64,000 nucleotides of DNA. Origin: DATARN01 sp963851105 (GTDB taxonomy: Bacteria; Actinomycetota; Acidimicrobiia; Acidimicrobiales; Palsa-688). The stretch lies in NCBI GenBank assembly GCA_963851105.1, contig CAWKNP010000008.1:620001-684000 (forward strand). Reading direction: 5' to 3'. Of this stretch, positions 8,404-15,557 are shown one piece after another (the stretch's first letter is position 1; the number at the start of each line of letters is the position of its first letter). The position numbers were made by a program, and so were the translations under genes. The notes beneath the pieces were generated by a model, which made no database searches, was not told the origin of the DNA, and was given only the letters and a program-made list of their open reading frames with translations.

Positions 8404-8772
8404 CGGTTGTCGTTCCCCTCGTTCGGCGCCGTTGTTGAACCCGCCATCCTGCCACGCGGTGTAGCCAAAAGGATGAACTCCCTTCGTACAGCCTTCTTCA
8501 GGCTATTGCCTGCGGCCAGGATTCGAAGCCGGCAACCGGTCCTGGAAACGCAACAAATTGGGGCAAAAGTGTACCTGCCGACACCGCAAATCGGCGGATC
8601 TCATGGTCCCGGCAAATGGTGTCAACCCGTGGATCGGCGCGATGGCCACGTCTTTTCGCGGTAGCATCAGTTTTTGCGGCCATCAACCGAGACGTCAAAT
8701 CAAATCCCCATTTCAGGGGATAGGTCAGCCATCTGATCCATTTTGGATTCCCGACCTTCTTTGCGGGCGCAA
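8404..8772. other. Divergent intergenic region with small palindrome
   Basis: About 370 bp between the importer operon and a response-regulator gene, less GC-rich than the flanks. I see no convincing gene. It should hold both divergent promoters. A perfect palindrome ATCCCC-n6-GGGGAT lies at 8704-8721, about 50 bp before the regulator start, and is a candidate operator or small hairpin. No clear -35/-10 pair was recognised. Confidence 0.4.
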
Positions 8773-9480
8773 ATGCGTCGATCCATCAAGGGAGCCCCAT
8801 TCTTGCACCCGGCGAAGCAGTCCGAGCGGAAGCAGATCGCGGTGCTCGTCGCCGACGACGACATGAGGTTTCGCCGCGTCGTCTCCCTCGTCCTGGCTGA
8901 CCAAGCCGATATGATCCTCGTCGGCGAGGCTGGCGACGGCCGGGAGGCCTTGGCCCAAGCTATCGAGTTGCAGCCCGACGTGGTAGTGCTCGATGTGAGG
9001 ATGCCGGGGACAGGTGGTATCGACGCCACGGGCGCGATCCACCGCCAACTGCCCGGGGCCAAGATCGTGATGCTCACGAGCAGCGACGAGGACGAGGACA
9101 TCTACCAGGCGATGAAAGCAGGTGCCAGCGCCTACATACTGAAAGAGGGATACATCGACGATGTCGCCGGAATTATCCGGGCCATTGCCCAAGGGGTCGG
9201 TATCGTTCTCTCGCCCTCTGTCGCGCTGAAAGTCATCGAGGAATTCGGCCACGACCGGCTACCGCCGCCGCCCCCCGGCTTGAGCGAGCGGGAACTTGAC
9301 GTGCTCCGGCTGGTGGCCCGGGGCGGGACCAATGACACGATTGCCGACGAGCTGTGCCTGTCCAGCCACACAGTGAAACGGCATGTGGCCAATATCCTGG
9401 CCAAGCTGCACGAGCGCACCCGAGGCGACGCCGTCCTGCACGCCACACTGGACGGGGTGCTCACGGTCGAGAATTCTTGA
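8773..9480 (+). CDS. NarL/FixJ-type response regulator
   Basis: About 235 residues from ATG 8773 (a TTG at 8743 is an alternative). Receiver domain with the acidic pair VADDD, phosphoacceptor aspartate in VVVLDVRMPG and the conserved lysine in AYILKEG; then a PPPPP linker and a LuxR-type HTH beginning GLSERELDVLRLVARG with the typical SSHTVKRHVANILAKL recognition helix. No partner kinase is adjacent. The 3' end overlaps by 20 bp the end of the opposite-strand receiver-only gene, which is clearly its paralogue. Confidence 0.92.
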   Translation: MRRSIKGAPFLHPAKQSERKQIAVLVADDDMRFRRVVSLVLADQADMILVGEAGDGREALAQAIELQPDVVVLDVRMPGTGGIDATGAIHRQLPGAKIVMLTSSDEDEDIYQAMKAGASAYILKEGYIDDVAGIIRAIAQGVGIVLSPSVALKVIEEFGHDRLPPPPPGLSERELDVLRLVARGGTNDTIADELCLSSHTVKRHVANILAKLHERTRGDAVLHATLDGVLTVENS

Positions 9481-9934
9481 ACGGCCGGGCCGTGGCGGGA
9501 TACCCGAACTCGGCGAGCACGTTGCTGGCGATGGACGGGGAAAGAAAGATGCCGGCTCCGTCGGCGGTGTTGCGGATGACATCGCCAAGTTCCTCCATGA
9601 AGCCCGCCTTGAGGACGTACGCGCTGGCGCCCGCCCTCAAGGCGCCGTAGACGCCTTCCTGGTCATCGCTGCCGGTCAGCATCACGATTTTGGTGGTCGG
9701 AAGTTGGCGATGGATCGACCGGATGGCGTCGATCCCACCGCCGGGCATATTCATGTCGAGCAGTACGACATCGGGTGCCAGCTCAAGGCACAGCGTAAGG
9801 GCCTGATGTCCGTCAGCGGCGGAGGCAATGACGGAGATGTCGTCCTGCCCTTCGAGGAACATGGCGATGACCTGGCGAAACGTCATGTCGTCGTCGACCA
9901 CCAGTACCGTCACCAGCTCATGTTCTGACGTCAT
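9461..9934 (-). CDS. Stand-alone receiver-domain response regulator, paralogue of the neighbouring NarL-type protein
   Basis: 157 residues from ATG 9934, chosen because AGGAG lies about 8 nt upstream; a longer frame starts at 10006. Complete receiver: VVDDD acidic pocket, phosphoacceptor in VVLLDMNMPGG, threonine in MLTGSDD and lysine in YVLKAGF. After the receiver it keeps only the short helix before the linker (GAGIFLSPSIASNVLAEFG), closely matching GVGIVLSPSVALKVIEEFG in the neighbour, and then ends without a DNA-binding domain. Probably arose by inverted duplication followed by loss of the HTH. It may compete for phosphoryl groups or act by protein contact. Confidence 0.9.
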   Translation of the reverse strand: MTSEHELVTVLVVDDDMTFRQVIAMFLEGQDDISVIASAADGHQALTLCLELAPDVVLLDMNMPGGGIDAIRSIHRQLPTTKIVMLTGSDDQEGVYGALRAGASAYVLKAGFMEELGDVIRNTADGAGIFLSPSIASNVLAEFGYPATARPFKNSRP

Positions 9935-10027
9935 CACGTAATGCTCCTGAGACCTGGGGATAAGTGGGAAAGAAATGGGCGCCTCCACCGAAGCGAAGGC
10001 GCCCATTCGATTACGTGGTGATGATGG

Positions 10028-10498
10028 TTAGCAGGCGGCGGTCTGAAGACCGGAGTAGACGCTGGACTTGAAGGCGTCGGAGGTCTGCGTCTTCTGGGCG
10101 TTGAACAGGGCCACGTCAGCGGCGCTGGCGGCCACGTAGTCATTCACAACCTTGTTGCTGGCCGCGGTGAAGGCGGCGGTGTCAGCCGCCTGCACGGCGG
10201 AGGTGACCGCCGGCGTACCGTCCACGTCGTGGATGACCTTCATGGCGGTGGTGAGATAGCCGGTGACGTCGGGGGCGACGAGCGCCCTCGCCGAGGTGGC
10301 GTTGGAAGTGGCCTGGTTGAACACCGTGGTGTCGAAGGCGACGATCGGCGCCAGGCCATTGACCAGGTTGGTGGCCTGGGTGCAGACCTGCTGCTGGCTG
10401 GTCGGTCCCGTGGCGGCGGAAGCCACGGTGGCGCCGATGCCCAGGAAGCCGAACGTTCCCATGGCGGCAATACCGCCGAGTGCAATGAGCTTCTTCAT
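10028..10498 (-). CDS. Small exported protein of unknown function
   Basis: 156 residues. Sec-type signal peptide (KK, hydrophobic core, cleavage likely after VASA at about residue 29). The mature part is Ala/Thr/Val-rich, mostly helical in appearance, with a pair of cysteines, one near the mature N-terminus (QQVCTQ) and one as the last residue, that could form a disulfide. No family recognised. The start is preceded by AAGAAAGAAAAATT. It lies 50 bp downstream of a second small exported lipoprotein gene with similar composition, so the two may be co-transcribed. Confidence 0.7.
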   Translation of the reverse strand: MKKLIALGGIAAMGTFGFLGIGATVASAATGPTSQQQVCTQATNLVNGLAPIVAFDTTVFNQATSNATSARALVAPDVTGYLTTAMKVIHDVDGTPAVTSAVQAADTAAFTAASNKVVNDYVAASAADVALFNAQKTQTSDAFKSSVYSGLQTAAC

Positions 10499-10548
10499 GA
10501 TAATTTTTCTTTCTTTGGGTTGGGGTTTGGGATTTGTTTATTGGTGCG

Positions 10549-10953
10549 TTATGGCTTTGTGGTGGGGATGCCCAGAGCCTTGGTCTGGGCATCGATAATC
10601 GCTTGGGCCTCGGCTTTGGTCAGGGCGTGGGGCCCGTTCTGGCCGTTCTCCGCCTGCTGGATCTGGTTGTTGAGTCCCAGGATCAATGCAGCCGCATTGT
10701 CGGGAGTCAGCGGCTGGGAGGCCGCCGGCTTGGTCACTGCGGTGGTCGTTGGACCGGGTGCGCTCGACGGTTGGGGGCCGGGGGCCGTGCTGGTGGAGCT
10801 GGTGCTGGGGGCCGTCGTGGTCGACGAAGCCGTGACCGATGCGGGAGCCAGGTGAACAACGGCCGCGGGCTTCGCGGCGCTACTGCAAGCGACGCCTCCC
10901 CCGAGTGTCAGACCGAGGCCCGCGACAACCGTACACAGTCTTTGAATCCTCAT
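10549..10953 (-). CDS. Small lipoprotein with Ser/Thr/Pro-rich linker
   Basis: 134 residues. Signal peptide with lipobox GGVAC (Cys about residue 23), then about 55 residues of Ser/Thr/Pro/Ala low complexity that look like a wall-spanning stalk, then a short helical C-terminus (about residues 78-134) with NNQIQQAENG and ALTKAEAQAIIDAQ. No family recognised. Anchored to the outer face of the membrane. An AGGAGT-like motif lies just upstream of the start. Likely transcribed with the exported protein gene downstream. Confidence 0.72.
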   Translation of the reverse strand: MRIQRLCTVVAGLGLTLGGGVACSSAAKPAAVVHLAPASVTASSTTTAPSTSSTSTAPGPQPSSAPGPTTTAVTKPAASQPLTPDNAAALILGLNNQIQQAENGQNGPHALTKAEAQAIIDAQTKALGIPTTKP

Positions 10954-11030
10954 CGACCAGCACTCCTTATCTTGGATTTAGCATCCACCGAGTAACGGGA
11001 TTTGTTGCCGGGGATTTTGCTGGGTCTGTT

Positions 11031-11054
11031 TTTGTCAACCACAGTGGTGACAAA
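11031..11054 (-). promoter_or_regulatory. Palindrome with embedded TTGACA, candidate promoter/operator
   Basis: TTTGTCA-a-CCAC-agt-GTGG-TGACAAA is an inverted repeat with one bulged base, about 80 bp upstream of the lipoprotein gene. Its minus strand contains TTGACA, a good -35; the -10 match downstream is poor. The pairing is visible; regulatory use is inference. Confidence 0.4.
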
Positions 11055-11085
11055 TCTCAGGATGGCGCTCTTAGCGCGTAAAAGC

Positions 11086-11110
11086 ACGGGCCATTTCGAA
11101 AATGGCCCGT
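11086..11110 (-). terminator. Hairpin terminator after the nitrile hydratase operon
   Basis: Perfect 11-bp stem ACGGGCCATTT / AAATGGCCCGT with a 3-nt loop, 43 bp past the OsmC stop; on the minus strand it is followed by GCTTTTA. It should end the minus-strand operon. Confidence 0.7.
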
Positions 11111-11153
11111 TACCCGCCCGTTATTTAACAGGTAGATATTGCTGCGCGAGCAA

Positions 11154-11552
11154 CTACTTTGTGGTGAGGACGACCTCGACGGTGTCGACCGCCCGCAAGG
11201 TGTTGGAGACGTAGCAGACCGCTGCCGCCCGGCCCAGCAAGGGCTCCAGTTGCGCCGCGGGCATGGTCGAGGTGACCTCGATGGCGAGGCGTACGAACTT
11301 CGGACCGTCGTACTCCCCCACCGCCCGCACCGACAGGTCGGGCAGGACGATGTCCCTCTTGCGGGCCACGTGGTGCACCGCCAAGGCAAAGCACGACGCC
11401 AGGGAGGCCAGGAACACCTCGGTCGGCGGTGGCCCGGCGCCGCCCCCGCCGGCGCTGGGCGGCTCGTCGATGATCATGTCCCCGGTGCTGAGCTGCACCC
11501 GGCACCGGTAGTTGCCTTCCCAGACGGCCTCAACCGCCAGCGATTTGCCCAA
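11154..11552 (-). CDS. OsmC/Ohr-family peroxiredoxin-like protein
   Basis: About 132 residues. The frame stays open far upstream, but family similarity begins only at the TTG at 11552 (GKSLAVEAVWEG), just after the activator stop. Both OsmC-type cysteines are present: one in LASCFALAVHH and one in AAVCYVSNTL. The central GAGPPPTEVFLASLASC helix is typical. OsmC proteins reduce organic hydroperoxides or bind small thiol-reactive compounds. It is the last gene of the nitrile hydratase operon. It may protect the oxidised cysteine-ligated cobalt enzyme or handle a reactive substrate; that link is inference. An alternative non-standard CTG start overlaps the activator stop. Confidence 0.85.
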   Translation of the reverse strand: MGKSLAVEAVWEGNYRCRVQLSTGDMIIDEPPSAGGGGAGPPPTEVFLASLASCFALAVHHVARKRDIVLPDLSVRAVGEYDGPKFVRLAIEVTSTMPAAQLEPLLGRAAAVCYVSNTLRAVDTVEVVLTTK

Positions 11553-11554
11553 GG

Positions 11555-11971
11555 TCAGACGTCGTGGCGGTGGTGATGGTGGCCGTCGTGGTCGTGGCCG
11601 TCGTGGTCGTGGCCGTCGTGGTCGTGGCCGTCGTGGTCGTGGTCGTGCCCTGGGGGTCGGGCGGCAAGTTGCCGGCTGCGTTCGTCGACATCGCCGGCAC
11701 CGAGCACCCCTTGGGCGGCCAGCAACAGTTCCAGGGCCTCCTGCCAGCAACTCCAGTAGCTCCACGAGTCGTCGCCGGCCGCGTGGGTGTCCTCCCATGC
11801 GCCGATGGTGGCGATGAGCTCCTGACGGAAGGCTTCCCACTCGATCACTCCGGCGGCGTCGAGGGCAACGGCGAGGCCGAAGGCGCGGCTCTCCCAAGGC
11901 GCCGAGAATGCCAGCTCGCCGTTGCGCCGGGGCGGGGCGGCGGGACCGTCGATGTCGAGCGGCGCCGCCAT
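11555..11971 (-). CDS. Nitrile hydratase accessory/activator protein with His-Asp-rich tail
   Basis: 138 residues. The N-terminal part (NGELAFSAPWESRAFGLAVAL, then WEAFRQELIATIGAWE and a WSYWSCWQEALELLL helix) matches the small accessory proteins (P14K/NhlE type) that carry cobalt and deliver it to the alpha subunit by subunit swapping. The last about 34 residues are a HDHDG repeat ending in HHHHRHDV, a strong metal-binding tail built from 15-bp DNA repeats (nt 11558-11650). Such tails occur in cobalt and nickel chaperones but are unusual here. Stop and start of the alpha gene share one base (TGATG), so translation is probably coupled. Confidence 0.9.
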   Translation of the reverse strand: MAAPLDIDGPAAPPRRNGELAFSAPWESRAFGLAVALDAAGVIEWEAFRQELIATIGAWEDTHAAGDDSWSYWSCWQEALELLLAAQGVLGAGDVDERSRQLAARPPGHDHDHDGHDHDGHDHDGHDHDGHHHHRHDV

Positions 11972-12561
11972 CAGGCGGTCGGGGCGACCTTGGCGATGCC
12001 GACCATGGCGTCGCGGGTGACCAGCGCCGCCAGTTCCTCCTCGCTCAGGCCCTCAGTTCCTTCGGGCCGCTGCGGCAGGACCATGTACCGGCACTCCGAG
12101 ACGCTGTCGGCCACCCGGATCTCGACGGATTCGTCGAGCTCGAGGCCGAACTCGGCCAGCACGGCCCGAGGCTCGCGGACGATCCGGGCCCGGTAGGCGG
12201 GGTCCTTGTACCAGCTCGGCGGCAGTCCGAGCACCGCCCACGGGTAGCACGAGCACAAGGTGCACACGACGACGTTGTGGACCTGGTCGGTGTTCTCGAC
12301 CACTTCGAGGGATTCCGTCTGGGGCCCCTTGAAGCCCAGCTCGGCCACGGCGGCGGTGCCATCGGCCAGTAGGCGTGCCCGGTACTCGGGGTCGACCCAG
12401 GCCTTGGCGACGACCTTGGCCCCGTTGAGCGGGCCGACGTCGGACTCGTACATCTTGATATAGGCAGCCATCACTTTGGGGTCGACCAGACCCCGCTCGA
12501 CCAGGATCGATTCCAAGGCCTCGGTCCTCGTGGCGATGGGCAACCGCTCGGAAATGTTCAT
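11971..12561 (-). CDS. nthA: Nitrile hydratase alpha subunit, cobalt type
   Basis: 196 residues from ATG 12561, in an ATGA overlap with the beta gene. The metal claw is VCTLCSC: threonine in the second position of CxLCSC marks the cobalt type (iron enzymes have serine). The following YPWAVLGLPPSWYKDPAYRAR block and VREPRAVLAEFG are standard. The enzyme hydrates nitriles to amides in the cytoplasm with the beta subunit; the claw cysteines become sulfenic/sulfinic after metal loading by the activator. Thiocyanate hydrolase uses a related claw, but the order beta, alpha, activator and the subunit lengths fit nitrile hydratase. Confidence 0.96.
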   Translation of the reverse strand: MNISERLPIATRTEALESILVERGLVDPKVMAAYIKMYESDVGPLNGAKVVAKAWVDPEYRARLLADGTAAVAELGFKGPQTESLEVVENTDQVHNVVVCTLCSCYPWAVLGLPPSWYKDPAYRARIVREPRAVLAEFGLELDESVEIRVADSVSECRYMVLPQRPEGTEGLSEEELAALVTRDAMVGIAKVAPTA

Positions 12562-13226
12562 GCCACCGGCTCCAGATAGTCGTCGTACAGATCGATGTTG
12601 AGCACGAAATCCTCGCCGTCGCGCCCCCACAGATCTCGTGAGCGGAACTCCACAGAGTAGACGTGCTGGATGTTCTCGCCCTCGAAGTGGGCGTGGGTGT
12701 CGGGGAAGACGGCGGCGGGCTGCACCCGGCGCACGGTTCCTGTCCGGCCCCGGACGTACTGCGGCAGCCGGGTGTGGCCGGAAGGATGCACGTCTTTGGC
12801 TCGTACCCTGTCGCCGGGAGAAAAACGGGGCGCGGTGTCAAGGGCCCGCAGTGAGCCACCGGCCGTCGGCTTGTAGTCGGGCTTGTGCTCCTCGGGCACC
12901 GGCGGCTCCACGACATCGGTATCGCCGAGCTGCCTGCGGGTGCGGGCATCGACCGCCCCCGGGGCGATGATGCCGCTGTCGGTGAGGAGGTTCTCGGCAC
13001 CGCGCAACCAGCGTCCGTAGTAGCCGTCGGCCAGGTAGTCGAGGGGCTCGAGGCGGTTCATGGAGTGGCGGAAGGCGTCGAGGTTGGTACCGGAGACGCG
13101 CATCGACAGCAGCGCAAGGGCGAAGGCGCGCTTCTCCCAGTCCTCGGCGAACGGGCGCTCGTCGGCCGGTGGCGGCGTGACCGATCCCCAATCCTGCATC
13201 CCGCCCATGTCATGGATACCGTCCAA
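12558..13226 (-). CDS. nthB: Nitrile hydratase beta subunit
   Basis: 222 residues. Start chosen at TTG 13226, giving the canonical N-terminus DGIHDMGGMQDWG and preceded by GGAGGTG; the open frame continues upstream without homology. The C-terminal half has the SH3-like fold typical of the family (FSPGDRVRAKDVHPSGHTRLPQYVRG, then a VYSVEF strand and DGEDFVLNIDLYDDYLEP). Together with the alpha subunit it forms the active heterodimer or tetramer and supplies arginines to the metal site. First nitrile hydratase gene of the operon, 97 bp after an MSMEG_0572-family gene. Confidence 0.95.
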   Translation of the reverse strand: MDGIHDMGGMQDWGSVTPPPADERPFAEDWEKRAFALALLSMRVSGTNLDAFRHSMNRLEPLDYLADGYYGRWLRGAENLLTDSGIIAPGAVDARTRRQLGDTDVVEPPVPEEHKPDYKPTAGGSLRALDTAPRFSPGDRVRAKDVHPSGHTRLPQYVRGRTGTVRRVQPAAVFPDTHAHFEGENIQHVYSVEFRSRDLWGRDGEDFVLNIDLYDDYLEPVA

Positions 13227-13267
13227 GGCCCACCTCCGGCATACGTGCGTGCAACGACAGCGTGCAT

Positions 13268-13298
13268 CCCCCGGGCGCGGTATGCGCCGCGCCGGGGG
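13268..13298. terminator. GC-rich hairpin between the MSMEG_0572-like gene and nthB
   Basis: CCCCCGG-g-CGCGG / CCGCGCCGGGGG with a 4-nt loop and one bulge. A T-run follows it only on the plus strand, so for the minus-strand operon it is more likely an mRNA-processing or partial attenuation element than a full terminator. Confidence 0.4.
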
Positions 13299-13323
13299 CC
13301 ATTTTTCCCAGGTTTGGCTTTGT

Positions 13324-13812
13324 TCAGACCGTCCAGGTGTTGATCTGGAACGCGCCCTCACGCCACGCCGTCAGGGCGGCGTCGAGCACGTCGAGCGGGT
13401 TGAAGGCCTTGACGCCGGGGATCAGGTCGTCCTCGCGGAAGCCGTAGAGCGCGCCCATAGCGAAGCGGCAGGCGTAGATCGTGGCGCCTTCCTTCAGGAG
13501 GGTCTTGATCTGGTTGTTGATGGCCATGTGGCCGGGGAAGGCTTCCTTGCCGACCGAGGGGTAGCCGCGGGTGCCGGAGGCCAGGAGCACGCCGGGGCCA
13601 TAGAGGACGATGTTGACGTCGAAGCCCTTGCGCACCAGGCGGGTGGACGTCAGCAGATTGACCAGGGCGACGGAGCCTTCGTAGGGAACGGAGTGGATGA
13701 AGACGAAGGCCTTCTCGCCCGGGTTGGCCTTGATGTCGGGGAAGACCTTCTCCTCGGCGTCGAAGAGGGTTTCACCTTCGGCGGGGATCGGGTTGTTGAC
13801 TGTCTTCGGCAT
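13324..13812 (-). CDS. MSMEG_0572/Sll0783-family (DsrE-like fold) nitrogen-starvation-associated protein
   Basis: 162 residues, ATG preceded by AAGGAGG. The segment EEKVFPDIKANPGEKAFVF, followed by VPYEGSVALVNLLTSTRL and later LYGPGVLL, IYACRFAMGALYG and FNPLDVLD, matches the MSMEG_0572/Sll0783 family, named for nitrogen-starvation response members and usually found in the Nit1C cluster (nitrilase plus radical SAM and others) linked to cyanide assimilation. Here the Nit1 partners are absent and the gene sits instead in front of a nitrile hydratase. This suggests a shared role around nitriles or cyanide. The biochemical function of the family is not known to me. A conserved cysteine (YACRF) could be functional. 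Confidence 0.85.
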   Translation of the reverse strand: MPKTVNNPIPAEGETLFDAEEKVFPDIKANPGEKAFVFIHSVPYEGSVALVNLLTSTRLVRKGFDVNIVLYGPGVLLASGTRGYPSVGKEAFPGHMAINNQIKTLLKEGATIYACRFAMGALYGFREDDLIPGVKAFNPLDVLDAALTAWREGAFQINTWTV

Positions 13813-13853
13813 GGAGCCTCCTTATGATTGAAACGCAGGATTGAAATGCTCGG

Positions 13854-14111
13854 TCAGACGGCGGGGTTGTGACGGTTTGGCGGTGGGGACCACTGCTGGC
13901 GATGGCTGCCCGGCATCATGGCGATCGCGACGCGGCGGGTCGACCAGGGAAGTCGGCGGTAGACGGGGACGAATACCTTGCGCCAGAACAGTTCCCTGGT
14001 CCGGCGGGGCGGCGGGGGACCTTGTCGGCCGTGCCGGTCCGCGGCCCGGGCCTGGGCCTCCAGCAGAAGGAAGTGCTCGGAGTTCGATCGGAGCCAGCGG
14101 CTGAAGGACAT
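13854..14111 (-). CDS. Small basic protein of unknown function (MSFSRWLR...)
   Basis: 85 residues from ATG 14111. N-terminus MSFSRWLRSNSEHFLLLEAQARAA, then a RELFWRKVFVPVYRRLPWSTRR segment that may associate with the membrane, and a Pro/His/Gln-rich tail. No family name recalled, but sequence organisation (aromatic and basic residues, WRKVFVPVYRRLPW) looks like a real small protein rather than a shadow. It overlaps, in another frame, the out-of-family tail of the upstream oxidoreductase, and ends 41 bp before the MSMEG_0572-like gene, so it belongs to the same operon. Confidence 0.6.
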   Translation of the reverse strand: MSFSRWLRSNSEHFLLLEAQARAADRHGRQGPPPPRRTRELFWRKVFVPVYRRLPWSTRRVAIAMMPGSHRQQWSPPPNRHNPAV

Positions 14112-15463
14112 CGGCTTCTCGAGCGCGCCACAGACTTGAGGGCATTCTGGGCGGCTACCGCGATTGGCTCGTTCAGGGCGCCGATTGGTGGTGAGTACAC
14201 GTTCTCCATCCACGCCAGGTCCTCGAGCGTAATTCCCGTCTTGACGGCCATCGCCAGGAAATCGGCGCGTTCCTTGATCCCTTCACCGCCGACCATCTGA
14301 GCCCCGATGAGGCGGTGACTGGTCGGTTCGGCCAGCAGCTTGACGATGACCTTCTTGACACCGGGGTAGTAGCGCGCCCGTGAGATGCCCGTGGCCTTGC
14401 CCAGGACGTGGGGGATTCCGAGGGCGTCGGCGAGGGTCTCGCCGAACGAGACGCCGCCGATCATCCACTTGCCTGCCACCATGCCCCACGGGACGTAGAC
14501 CGCCTGGTATTTGCGGGCGCCGCCGGCGGCGTTGGTGCCCGCCACCTTGCCCTGGGCGTAGGCGTGGCTGCCCGACAAGCCCTGGATGGGGATGTTGGTG
14601 ACCCCGTGGGGGACCTCCGCGCAGTCACCGGCGGCATAGACGTCAGGTACCGAGGTCTCCATCCGCTCGTTGACGACGATGCCGCCGGTGGAGCCGATGG
14701 CCACCCCCGCCGCCTTGGCGAGGGCGGTGTTGGGCACCTTCTTGGTGCACACGACCACCAAGTCGGCGGGCATTTCGCCCTCGGCGGCACCGGATGTCCG
14801 CACCGCCCGTACCTTCTCGTCGCCCACGAACGCTTCGAGGGTGGTGTTGAAATGCATCTTGACGCCCATCTCGGCCCAGGACTCCTCGACCGGCGCGGCG
14901 ATATCGGGGTCCGCGACCTCGGCCAAGGCCCACGGTTGGGGGTCGACGAGGTGGGTCTCGATGCCCCGGTGGGCCAGCGCGGTGACCATTTCCAGGCCGA
15001 GGGGGGAGGCCTCGTAGACCACCGCCGTCTTCACGTCGTCGAGGATCTTGTCCCACTCCATGGCCCGGCGAATGTTCTTGACGTAGTAGAGCCCGCTGAG
15101 GTCGCTACCGGGCACCCCGGGATCGGCGTAGTCGAAACCGGTGGCGATGACCAGGCTGTCCCATTTTTGCGGGGCCTGCCCGGCAACGGTCACGGTGCGC
15201 GCTGCGGTGTCGATGGCAGTGACCCGTGTCTGATAGTGGATGTCGATGCCGCTGTCGACGTAGGCCTGCTTGGAGGCGAGGAACAGGGACTCGAAGTCCG
15301 GGATCTCCTTGCCGTGGACGTAGGGAATGCCGCACGGGCTGTAGGCAGCGTCCTCGTATTCGGTGAACACGGTGACGGTGTTCGCGTCGTCGACGGCCTT
15401 GCATGCGCCGGCCGCACCAATCCCGCCGGCGCCCCCGCCCACCACTACAGTCCGTCGGGCCAA
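13916..15463 (-). CDS. FAD/NAD(P)-dependent pyridine nucleotide-disulfide oxidoreductase, CoA-disulfide-reductase-like, with anomalous C-terminal tail
   Basis: 515 residues from TTG 15463 with a GGAGG ribosome binding site. FAD-binding GGGAGGIGAA motif at the N-terminus, single redox cysteine in YSPCGIPYV as in CoA-disulfide reductase/NADH oxidase, second nucleotide-binding region around VVYEASPLGLEM, second FAD motif VYAAGDCAE. The family ends near residue 444 (AVAAQNALKS). The last about 70 residues are Arg/Ser/Pro-rich, resemble no domain and are read over the small MSFSRWLR gene, so a small indel that removed the natural stop is likely. First gene of the nitrile hydratase operon; may supply or remove electrons or thiol equivalents. 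Confidence 0.88.
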   Translation of the reverse strand: MARRTVVVGGGAGGIGAAGACKAVDDANTVTVFTEYEDAAYSPCGIPYVHGKEIPDFESLFLASKQAYVDSGIDIHYQTRVTAIDTAARTVTVAGQAPQKWDSLVIATGFDYADPGVPGSDLSGLYYVKNIRRAMEWDKILDDVKTAVVYEASPLGLEMVTALAHRGIETHLVDPQPWALAEVADPDIAAPVEESWAEMGVKMHFNTTLEAFVGDEKVRAVRTSGAAEGEMPADLVVVCTKKVPNTALAKAAGVAIGSTGGIVVNERMETSVPDVYAAGDCAEVPHGVTNIPIQGLSGSHAYAQGKVAGTNAAGGARKYQAVYVPWGMVAGKWMIGGVSFGETLADALGIPHVLGKATGISRARYYPGVKKVIVKLLAEPTSHRLIGAQMVGGEGIKERADFLAMAVKTGITLEDLAWMENVYSPPIGALNEPIAVAAQNALKSVARSRSRCPSAAGSDRTPSTSFCWRPRPGPRTGTADKVPRRPAGPGNCSGARYSSPSTADFPGRPAASRSP

Positions 15464-15498
15464 CTTGCCTCCATATTCACCATCCGCAAGTGGCGTTG

Positions 15499-15531
15499 AC
15501 TATACTGGATGACACCGTTCGGTTGTCAACC
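15499..15531 (-). promoter_or_regulatory. Promoter and palindromic operator of the nitrile hydratase operon
   Basis: On the minus strand TTGACA (15529-15524) precedes TATAGT (15504-15499) with 19-bp spacing, about 35 bp before the oxidoreductase start. The -35 lies inside the palindrome GGTTG-t-CAACC (15521-15531), a likely site for the divergent XRE-cupin regulator. Motifs are seen; function is inferred. Confidence 0.5.
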
Positions 15532-15557
15532 CTGGGAAGCCTCCAAGGAGTTATTCC

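Noticed and set aside
11154..13812. Thiocyanate hydrolase instead of nitrile hydratase
   Set aside because: The beta subunit is a single full-length chain and a nitrile hydratase activator follows alpha; thiocyanate hydrolase has three separate subunits.
11154..13812. Selenoprotein version of OsmC or the DsrE-like protein, prompted by the tRNA-Sec
   Set aside because: The redox positions are encoded as cysteine and no in-frame UGA with downstream homology was found.
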